Below are positions 40,401-51,800 of a stretch of 64,000 bases of DNA, one piece after another. The translations under genes were made by a program, and so were the position numbers. Each line of letters starts with the position of its first letter. Position 1 is the stretch's first letter. This DNA is from Bartonella taylorii. GTDB taxonomy: Bacteria > Pseudomonadota > Alphaproteobacteria > Rhizobiales > Rhizobiaceae. Location: contig NZ_CP083693.1 of NCBI RefSeq assembly GCF_023920105.1, forward strand, positions 1,567,001 to 1,631,000, written 5' to 3'. The notes under the pieces were generated by a model. It was not told the DNA's origin. It saw nothing but the letters and a program-made list of their open reading frames with translations, and searched no databases.

Positions 40401-41006
40401 TATTTTTTTCCCCTCAAATAATTCCATTTTCTCTGTTGTGCTGCAAGCTAGTCTTAAAGACAAGAACTCTTGCATGAAAAAGAGAAAAATGCTTCTATCG
40501 AGACATTTAAATCACAAAATTAAAGCTACGCATAGACCCGTTTGAGAGCCATTGTTCATAATACAATAAGGCCCTCCAATAATATTGTTTTTAAGAAGAA
40601 TGATCTTTATCATTTGTAGAATTGCAAATAGCTATCTCTTGGCTGCATAAATCTTTAAGATTGAGGTAATGTTGAAACAGGTATTTGCCTCATTATAGAA
40701 ATAGTTGGTCTATCATATAACACAACCTTCATCAGTGATAACTTTCTAATCTAGAAGCCTTTTATTTTCTACATTTTCATCACAAATGATGAACAGCTTG
40801 CGTTTTTTTATACAGCAGAATCCTATGAATACTATAAATGAACAAACATAGTGAATAATTTTGAAGAAGCGCCTTATGAAATCATTTAAAAATACAAGGC
40901 AAAGTTACATTGAAGCAATTTCTATGGAGAACACCGTGCTTCTCGATCAGTGTATAAAGTATTTTTATAAATGCTACTGCTTTATTAAGCAAATGTTTCA
41001 CCTTTT
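40401..41006. other. Non-coding spacer ilvD to tRNA-Ala
   Basis: About 600 bp upstream of ilvD and downstream of the tRNA gene. I see the ilvD ribosome-binding site at its edge but no gene, attenuator with Ile/Val/Leu codons, or clear terminator. The small open frame at 40861-41088 reads through the tRNA gene and is spurious. Confidence 0.5.
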
Positions 41007-41082
<76 letters not shown>

Positions 41083-41205
41083 ACATAAAGACGGATTCTT
41101 CCCTAAAAGAACAAGTAAACAATCTTAGAGGAATTTTTTAGAACGATAAAAATCGAAGATCAAGAAGAATTTGCATTCAATGAAAAGAATGCCCTCTCGC
41201 TTTTT

Positions 41206-41586
41206 TTAAGAATCATCATCGTTAGAAACACCACCTCCGAGAATATCAGCAACGTCATCATCCTCATCGTCTTCGTCGTGAGACAAAAACGTATCATCGT
41301 CATCACCGAGATCCACATCACTATCCTCCAAATCAGGAAGATCATCATCTTTAGAGTCGTCACCATCCTCTTCAAGAAGCATAAAAGCAGATTTTTCAAG
41401 TGCTGTATCAAGCTCTTCCGTATCAACTTCTTCTTCACTATTTGCTTCAGCTGCTGCAACCTCAAAATAAGAACGCGGATAAGAAATCCCTGTATAAGGC
41501 GACACAATAGGGTCGCGATTAAGATCATAAAATTTCTTTCCCGTTTCTGGATCAACACGCTTAGTTCCAAGATCCTGTTTTGCCAT
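41206..41586 (-). CDS. FYDLN acid domain protein (TIGR02300 type)
   Basis: The 126-residue protein begins MAKQDLGTKRVDPETGKKFYDLNRDPIVSPYTG, the hallmark FYDLN motif of a family found in alphaproteobacteria, next to SYPRSYFE. The C-terminal half is strongly acidic (runs of Asp and Glu, about residues 50-120). Its function is unknown; the Asp/Glu tail suggests binding to a basic partner, which is inference. It diverges from aroA, as in other Rhizobiales. Confidence 0.88.
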   Translation of the reverse strand: MAKQDLGTKRVDPETGKKFYDLNRDPIVSPYTGISYPRSYFEVAAAEANSEEEVDTEELDTALEKSAFMLLEEDGDDSKDDDLPDLEDSDVDLGDDDDTFLSHDEDDEDDDVADILGGGVSNDDDS

Positions 41587-41756
41587 GAACCATGCCTCTT
41601 TGCTTAACTATAATTCCATTAAAAGATAAATTTCATGGTGCTTAATCAAAAAATAATGTCTTTGTCAAAGATAAAAACGTAGTGCTACATGGATTTCCTC
41701 ATGACGCTTTTCAAAGCATGTGCTAAAGGGAGCGTAATTTAACAAAATGCAAATAG

Positions 41757-43747
<1,991 letters not shown>

Positions 43748-43881
43748 TGTCGTCAAGGTAATTTCCGGCCAAGCGCTAATCTTTCTTCCTGTTATTGAGG
43801 AAAAAGGCAGGGAGTTACCGTGTATTAACACTAACCTAGCGCTTATACCTTTTGTAATTAAGGTATGTATCAGGAGTTCTT

Positions 43882-45582
43882 ATGTCACAATACAATCCCA
43901 CAACAGCGGATTTCGAAGCTCTTTTAATGGAATCCTTTCAAACTAATGATCTTAATGAAGGATCCGTTGTTAAAGGCCGTGTCATTGCAATCGAGAAAGA
44001 TATGGCCATTATTGATGCTGGACTTAAAGTCGAAGGACGTATTCCACTCAAAGAATTTGGAGCTAAAGGAAAAGACGGTTCCTTGCAAATTGGTGATGAA
44101 GTTGAAGTTTATATTGAGCGCATTGAAAATGCGATGGGTGAAGCTATTCTATCGCGTGAAAAAGCACGGCGTGAAGAAAGCTGGATTCGTTTGGAAGAAA
44201 AATTTAATGCCGGCGCACGTGTCGATGGAGTTATCTTTAGCCAAGTAAAAGGAGGATTTACAGTCGATCTCGATGGTGCTGTTGCTTTCTTGCCCCGCAG
44301 CCAAGTTGATATTCGCCCCATTCGTGATGTTTCACCTCTCATGCATAATTCACAATCCTTTGAAATTTTAAAAATGGATCGTCGTCGTGGTAATATTGTT
44401 GTCTCACGTCGTACCGTTTTAGAGGAAAGCCGAGCCGAGCAACGTTCAGAAATTGTTCAAAATCTTGAAGAAAACCAAATTGTTGAAGGTGTTGTTAAAA
44501 ATATTACCGATTATGGTGCCTTCGTTGATCTTGGTGGGATTGATGGTCTCTTACACGTCACCGATATGGCATGGCGGCGTGTTAACCATCCCTCTGAAGT
44601 TCTCACAATTGGTCAAACGATTAAAGTCCAAATCATTCGCATCAATCAAGATACACACCGTATTTCTCTTGGCATGAAACAGCTTGAAAGTGATCCTTGG
44701 GAAAGCATCAGCGCTCGATATCCTGTTGGTAAGAAAATTACCGGTGCTGTTACGAACATTACTGATTATGGTGGTTTTGTTGAAATCGAGCCAGGAATCG
44801 AAGGATTAATCCATGTCTCCGAAATGAGTTGGACAAAGAAAAATATCCATCCAGGTAAACTTCTCTCCACATCACAAGAAGTGGAAGTGGTTGTTCTTGA
44901 AATTGATCCATCTAAACGTCGTATTTCTCTTGGCTTGAAGCAAACATTTGAAAATCCATGGGTCGCTTTTGCTAATAAATTCCCTGTCAATTCACAAATC
45001 GAAGGAGAGGTCAAAAATAAAACAGAATTTGGTCTCTTCATTGGTCTTGAAGGCGATGTTGACGGTATGGTTCATCTCTCTGATCTTGATTGGAATCGTC
45101 CTGGTGAACAAGTCATTGATACGTACAATAAAGGCGATATCGTTAAAGCTGTGGTCCTTGATGTTGACGTTGAAAAAGAACGTATTTCTCTTGGAATTAA
45201 ACAACTTTCCAGCGATAAAGTTGGAGAAGCAGCTGCTGCTGGCGAACTTCGTAAAGGTGCTGTAGTGACATGTGAAGTTACTGCAGTTAATGATAATGGC
45301 ATTGATGTGAAATTGATTGACCACAATCTTGAAACAACCATTCGTCGTGCTGATTTGGCTCGTGATCGTGATGAACAGCGCCCTGAACGTTTCGCAATTG
45401 GTCAGAGATTTGATGCCCGCATTACTGCATTCGATAAAAAAACACGTAAGCTTTCAGTTTCTATCAAAGCTTTAGAAATTGCAGAAGAAAAGGAAGCTGT
45501 TGCTCAATATGGATCAACAGATTCAGGTGCTTCTCTTGGCGATATTCTTGGTGCAGCTTTGAAAAAACAAGAACAAGATTAA
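43882..45582 (+). CDS. rpsA: 30S ribosomal protein S1
   Basis: The 566-residue product has six S1 OB-fold repeats. Recurrent blocks are NITDYGAFVDLGGIDGLLHVTDMAW (third), NITDYGGFVEIEPGIEGLIHVSEMSW (fourth) and KTEFGLFIGLEGDVDGMVHLSDLDW (fifth), each ending in RISLGxKQ. S1 binds mRNA and brings it to the 30S subunit. AGGAG precedes the ATG. It follows cmk by 134 bp and ends at a strong terminator. Confidence 0.97.
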   Translation: MSQYNPTTADFEALLMESFQTNDLNEGSVVKGRVIAIEKDMAIIDAGLKVEGRIPLKEFGAKGKDGSLQIGDEVEVYIERIENAMGEAILSREKARREESWIRLEEKFNAGARVDGVIFSQVKGGFTVDLDGAVAFLPRSQVDIRPIRDVSPLMHNSQSFEILKMDRRRGNIVVSRRTVLEESRAEQRSEIVQNLEENQIVEGVVKNITDYGAFVDLGGIDGLLHVTDMAWRRVNHPSEVLTIGQTIKVQIIRINQDTHRISLGMKQLESDPWESISARYPVGKKITGAVTNITDYGGFVEIEPGIEGLIHVSEMSWTKKNIHPGKLLSTSQEVEVVVLEIDPSKRRISLGLKQTFENPWVAFANKFPVNSQIEGEVKNKTEFGLFIGLEGDVDGMVHLSDLDWNRPGEQVIDTYNKGDIVKAVVLDVDVEKERISLGIKQLSSDKVGEAAAAGELRKGAVVTCEVTAVNDNGIDVKLIDHNLETTIRRADLARDRDEQRPERFAIGQRFDARITAFDKKTRKLSVSIKALEIAEEKEAVAQYGSTDSGASLGDILGAALKKQEQD

Positions 45583-45612
45583 TTATTAGAACATTTAACA
45601 GTTGTTAAAATT

Positions 45613-45643
45613 AAGGTCGCCTGTTTTTGGCGACCTTTTTTTT
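45613..45643 (+). terminator. Rho-independent terminator of rpsA
   Basis: AAGGTCGCC (45613-45621) pairs with GGCGACCTT (45629-45637) around a 7-base loop, followed by a run of Ts. It begins 30 bp after the rpsA stop. Confidence 0.95.
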
Positions 45644-45810
45644 CAAAGAAATTGTCTGTTTGTTTCTTAAACTGTAGAGTCAAAAATGGCAAATACTCTC
45701 AAAGAAAAGCAAAAAGTTCATTTTTTCCTTTGAACTGCTCATTATTAAGATAAAGTGTTCACAGCCTATTAAACATAAAGAAACCGCGTAATTAAATAAC
45801 AAAGAATATT

Positions 45811-48800
45811 ATGGCACACACAATATCTTTCATGAAGTGTTTTTTTTCTCAACAAACTGAACACCTCTATCTTACTGAAACCAGCTTTCCTATTCGCTCA
45901 ACTTATAAGCAGCAGAATGAACTCTATAAATTAGGCTATGATATAGCTTCGAAAAGAGAAATCCCACTTCCTGAATATAAAGGAGAAAATAATTTTCACA
46001 AAAGGTTGAGGGAAAATGCCAAACTTATTCTCCACGCCTTTCATATCAGCGATGTTGCCGCTCACAATGATGAAACTATTGCACCATCTGCTCAATGGCT
46101 CATTGATAATTATTATACCATTGACAAAAATATACAACAACTACGCCGTGACTTATCAAAGTCCTTCATCAAACAACTTCCTCTTTATAAACAAAAAGCA
46201 GGCATACCACGCATTTTTGCTTTAGCTTGGCTTTATATTGCTCACACAGATAGCGAATTTTCACAAGAAACACTCACAGCTACAATCAATGGATTCCAAA
46301 AAGTTTGCGCCCTTGAAATTGGTGAGCTATGGGCGCTCCCTTCTGTCATGCAAATGCTATTGATTGAAAATGTTCGTCGTCTTTCATTACGTATTGAACA
46401 AACACGGTATATGCGTCATCTCGCTCATAAAGTAGCTGATAAAATTTCTCTCGCAGACAATGAAACAAAATTACACACCCTTTTTACACTATATAAACCA
46501 TTCACTGCCGACTCAACCTTTTCAGCGCATTTATTCTATCGTCTACGTGGTGCATCTATCGATTCAACAACAGCTCTCACTTGGCTTGAAAAGCAATTAC
46601 AGAGCAAAAACAGTAGCTTAGAAATTGCAACAGCCGATGAACATACTAGACAAGCTTCAGATGGTGTAACCATGGGCAATATTATTCGTTCCCTTAAAGC
46701 CATTGATGATACTGATTGGACAATATGGTTTGAAACAGTGAGTTCTGTAGACTTTATTTTGCATGAAAACAGTGATTTTTCCAAAATTGATTCTCACTCA
46801 CGCAATATCTATCGGCAAGTGATTGAAAAGATTGCGCGCCTTTCACCTCTCAATGAGCTGGAAGTTGCACGAAAAGCTGTAGAGATGACATCCTCTTCCT
46901 CTAAAGAGTCCTCTCATCATAATAATCCCTCTGTTGGCTGGTATCTCGTTGATGAGGGACGGCATATTCTTGAAAAGGCTTGTGGATACACTCCACCCCT
47001 TTTCATAAAATGGATCCAAGCCCTTTGTTGTTCAAAAATAAGAATTATTGCAATTCCTGTTTCTCTTTTAACCTTTGCTCTTTTACTTGCTGTCTACGCT
47101 TTCTTAGAGGTATCTGGAACAACACCAAGGATAGCCTTTCTCTTTACCGCATTGGCGCTTTTTCCTGCTATGGATGCAGCTTTTGCTTTCTTTAACACTG
47201 TTGTTTCATGGTTTATGCCATCAAAACAGCTCATTGGTTATGAATATAAAGAAGGTATTCCCAAAAATGCACGTACAATGGTTGTCGTTCCTACTCTCAT
47301 CACATCACGCGATTATATTGATGAACAAGTGCGCAATCTTGAAATACACTACCTTTCCAATCCCAAAGGCGCCATTCATTTTGCCCTCATTACGGATTGG
47401 GATGACTCTCCCTTTGAACAAACACAAGATGATCTTGATCTATTGCATTATGCGCAAAGGAGTATTGATAAACTCAATCATCGTTATCATCGTTATGACA
47501 TTCCCCTCTTTTTCCTTTTACACCGTCGGCGCCTTTATAATGCTAGCGAAAAATGCTGGATGGGATGGGAACGCAAACGTGGTAAACTTTATGAACTTAA
47601 TCTGCTATTAAGAGGCGATAAAAACACAAGCTTTTATCCCCCCAATCCACACCTTCCCATGGATTGTCGTTTTGTGATGACTCTAGATTCAGATACACGT
47701 CTTACCCCTGAAAGTGTTACAAAACTCGTTGGAAAACTTAACTATCCGCTCAACCATCCCATTTTTGATCCACACAATGGAAAAGTTGTAAAAGGTTATA
47801 GCATTTTGCAACCGCGTATTACACCTTCTCTTACAACAGGAAAAGTAACATCAATTCTGCAACGGTTTTTTTCTACCAATCGCGGCATTGATCCGTATGT
47901 TTTTGCTGTTTCTGACACTTATCAAGACCTTTTGGGAGAAGGAACTTTCATAGGAAAAGGTCTTTATAATATTGATGCATTTCAACAAGCACTTAAGGGT
48001 AAAATTAAAGAAAATACTGTTCTTAGTCATGATCTCTTGGAAGGAGGATATGCACGCACTGCATTAGTAAGTAATGTAGAAGTGATTGAAGATTATCCAA
48101 CAGCTTATAATGTTGATGTTGCGCGTCATCACCGTTGGATTCGTGGTGATTGGCAACTCTTGCCTTATCTCTTTTCCCCCCATAAAATTAACTCCATTAC
48201 GCGTTGGAAAATGCAAGATAATCTGCGCCGTTCTCTCACACCACTTATGTGGTTGATCGCAGCAATCACAGGGTGGTCTCTTTTACCGTTAAAAATAGCA
48301 ATCATTTGGCAAACATTCTTGCTGTTTAGCCTCTTTGTCTCACCAATTTTAGGCGTATTAAAAACTTTTGTTCCCTCCAATATTGATCATTCTTTACGTG
48401 GATATCTTCGATTGATTTTGAACAAAAGTATCTTTACGCTAACAAATATATTTCTTAAAACCACGTTTATTGCTCATTCTGCTTATTTTATGACTGATGC
48501 AATTGTTCGCACACTCTATCGCATGGGGATTTCAAAACAGCACCTCCTTGAATGGAAAACCTCCACCTCAACAAAAACAATGCCTAATAGTTTGGGTTTC
48601 TATATCCTTACAATGTGGCCAGCATCGCTCATTGGTATTCTTGCCGTAGCACTGCCTTTCTCTTTTCATAGTCTTACAAGCTTTCTTGCTTTGCCCTTTG
48701 GACTCGCATGGTTTTTTTCACCCTTAATTGCGTGGATTGTCAGCCAACCCTCAACATTTGAAACTACTCTTCATATATCTTCAGGGGATAACAAAATACT

Positions 48801-51800
48801 GCGATGCATTGCACGACGGACATGGCTCTATTATGCAACCTTTGTTAATGCGCAAAACAATTATTTACCACCCGATAATTTTCAAGAAGATCCAGAACCT
48901 CTTGTTGCCCAGCGGACATCCCCTACAAATATTGGAGTTTATCTGCTTTCTATTATCGCTGCTCGTGATTTTGGTTGGATTAGTTTTGCAGAGGCTATTA
49001 CACGCGTTGAATGTACATTACGCTCTCTTGAAAAAATGGAAAAGTTCCGTGGTCATCTCTACAATTGGTATGAAACGGATACACTCAAACCTCTCTTACC
49101 AACTTATATATCAACGGTTGATTCAGGAAATCTTGCTGGCCATTTGGTGACGCTCTCTTCAGCCTTAAGTGAATGGGCAGAAAAACCTCATGTTTTTTTT
49201 CAAAGTGATCGAGCAGGCTTATGTGATGTTAATGCTATTCTTGAAGAAACTGTCAAAGAGATTCCAGATAATCAATATATTCCACATCCCCTACGTCAAC
49301 AAATCGAACAACATATCACCAATTTTTATCACTCCATCAGTGTTTTCATCAAAAAACCAGATACAACCACTTTTTACACCACTAACCTTTCTCTCGCAGC
49401 CTGTGATATTTTATACTTAATAGAAGAGCTCAATCAAAAAATCCAAACAATAGAATCCGCTCGTGCACTTTCTTGGGCCAAATGTCTTGTAGAAACCTGT
49501 GAAGCCCATCATCATGATGCTACTAGCGATTACGACAGTGAAAAACTACGTAAAAAATTAAACACTTTAGCTGTAAAGGCACGACAAATAGCCTTTGATA
49601 TGAAATTTGACTTTTTAGAACAACCTAAAAGGCATCTTTTGTCCATTGGATATCGTGTTCAAGAAAACAAACTTGATGAAAGCTGTTATGATCTACTGGC
49701 TTCGGAAGCCCGCCTCGCAAGTCTTTTTGCCATTGCGAAAGGCGATATAAAAATTAAACATTGGTTCCATCTTGGCCGACTCCTCGTCCCCATTGGTTGG
49801 AAGGGCGCGCTCTTATCATGGTCTGGTTCCATGTTTGAATATCTCATGCCGTCCCTCGTTACGTGCGAACCTTTAGGGTCTCTTTTAGATCAAACTAATA
49901 GGCTTATTATTCGTCATCAAATACAATACGCCCATAAACGGAGATTACCTTGGGGTATTTCAGAAGCGGCATTTAACGCTCGCGATCACTTAATGAATTA
50001 CCAATACGCCAATTTTGGTGCACCAAACCTCGGACTCCAACGTGGTCTCTCACGCAATGCTGTTATTGCTCCCTATGCCTGTCTTCTAGCAGCACAATAC
50101 GTGCCTACTCAAGCTGTAACTAATTTAAAACGGCTGCGTGATCTTGGTGCTTTAGGTACATATGGTTATTATGACTCTGTTGACTTCACCCCTTCACGCC
50201 TGCCAACAGGAAAAAAATACGCTGTTGTGCGTAATTATTATGCGCACCATCACGGCATGTCTATTCTTGCCATTAACAATGTTATTTTTCAAGGGCGGAT
50301 GCGCGATCGTTTTCACCGTGATCCAATCATTGAAACTGTACAATTATTATTACAGGAAAGAGCTCCACATCAAATTCCCATCATTCATACCAAAGTTATG
50401 AATCAAATGCGCAATAACCCTCGAGAATTTGATGATGCCCCTTTGCGCATTATTACTAACCCGCTTCTTAAACCACGTGCAACTTTGCTCTTATCCAATG
50501 GTTTTTACTCTGTAATGTTAACCGCTAATGGCTCTGGTTATAGCCGTTGGCATAATTATGCGATTACACGCTTTCTTCCTGATACGACAGAAGATCAACA
50601 AGGTACTTTATTCTTTCTCCGTGATACGCATAGTGGACGCTGGTGGTCTGTTACCGGTGAACCTACACGCGTTGTCGAAGAAGAAGCGATCTGCATTTTT
50701 ACAGATGAAAAAGCTGAATATACGAAAATGGTTGATGGCATTAAATCAACACTTGAATGTCTCATTACATCTGAAGGATGCGGTGAAGGTCGACGTATTC
50801 AACTTATAAATATAACAAACAAAGAGCGCCTCATTGAAGTGACCTCTTATGGCGAACTAGCACTTGCAACAATGGATACAGATTGCGCTCATCCTGTTTT
50901 TTCTCGGATGTTTATAGAAACAGAAATTACTGAGGAAAGAAGAACGATTTTTGCCAAAAGGCGTAAACGTTCACCTAATGACCCTGAGATTCATATTGCC
51001 CATTTTGTTACAGATACAACAGATACTCTCCAAGAGGTAGAAGCTGAAACTGATCGCTCCCTGTTTATTGGACGAGGTCGATCTATTCATCGACCTGCGG
51101 CATTTGATCAAAATTCTCGTTTTAACAATAGTCAAGGTTGTGTTCTTGATCCGATCATCTCTCTCCGGTGCCGTATAAAAATCCCAGCACATGAAAAAGC
51201 AGAACTTATTTTTTGGACTTTTGCTGCCAATACAAAAGAAACACTGCAAAATCATATTAATCATTATCGACAACCTAATATATTCCAGCAAGAATTTTCA
51301 ATGGCGTGGACACGTTCGCAGGTCTCGCTATATCAGAGTGGCATCAACCTTAAAGAAGCTATTACGTATCAAAAATATGCAACACCGCTTATTTATCCCG
51401 ACCGAAAATGGAGTCTTTCTCCAAAAATATTAGCAAAAGCTCTCGGTAAACAATCTGATCTTTGGCCCATGTCTCTTTCAGGAGACTACCCTATCTGTCT
51501 TCTTAGATTAGATAATAAGGGAGACATAACTGTTTTATGCGAACTGCTTAAAGCACATGAATATTGGCGCATGCGCGGCCTCATTGTTGATCTAGTCATT
51601 CTCAATGAACAAGCATGTTCTTATATACAAGATACGCAACGTGCTATTGAATGGGTATGCGAATCTTATCGCCACCACACTCATGACACGAATGAACGCC
51701 AACATATTTTTACGCTTCAACGTGATCAAATAAATGACCAAAGCCTTAAGACACTTCTTGCATCAGCACGCATCATTCTTGATGCCCAAAATGGCTCTTT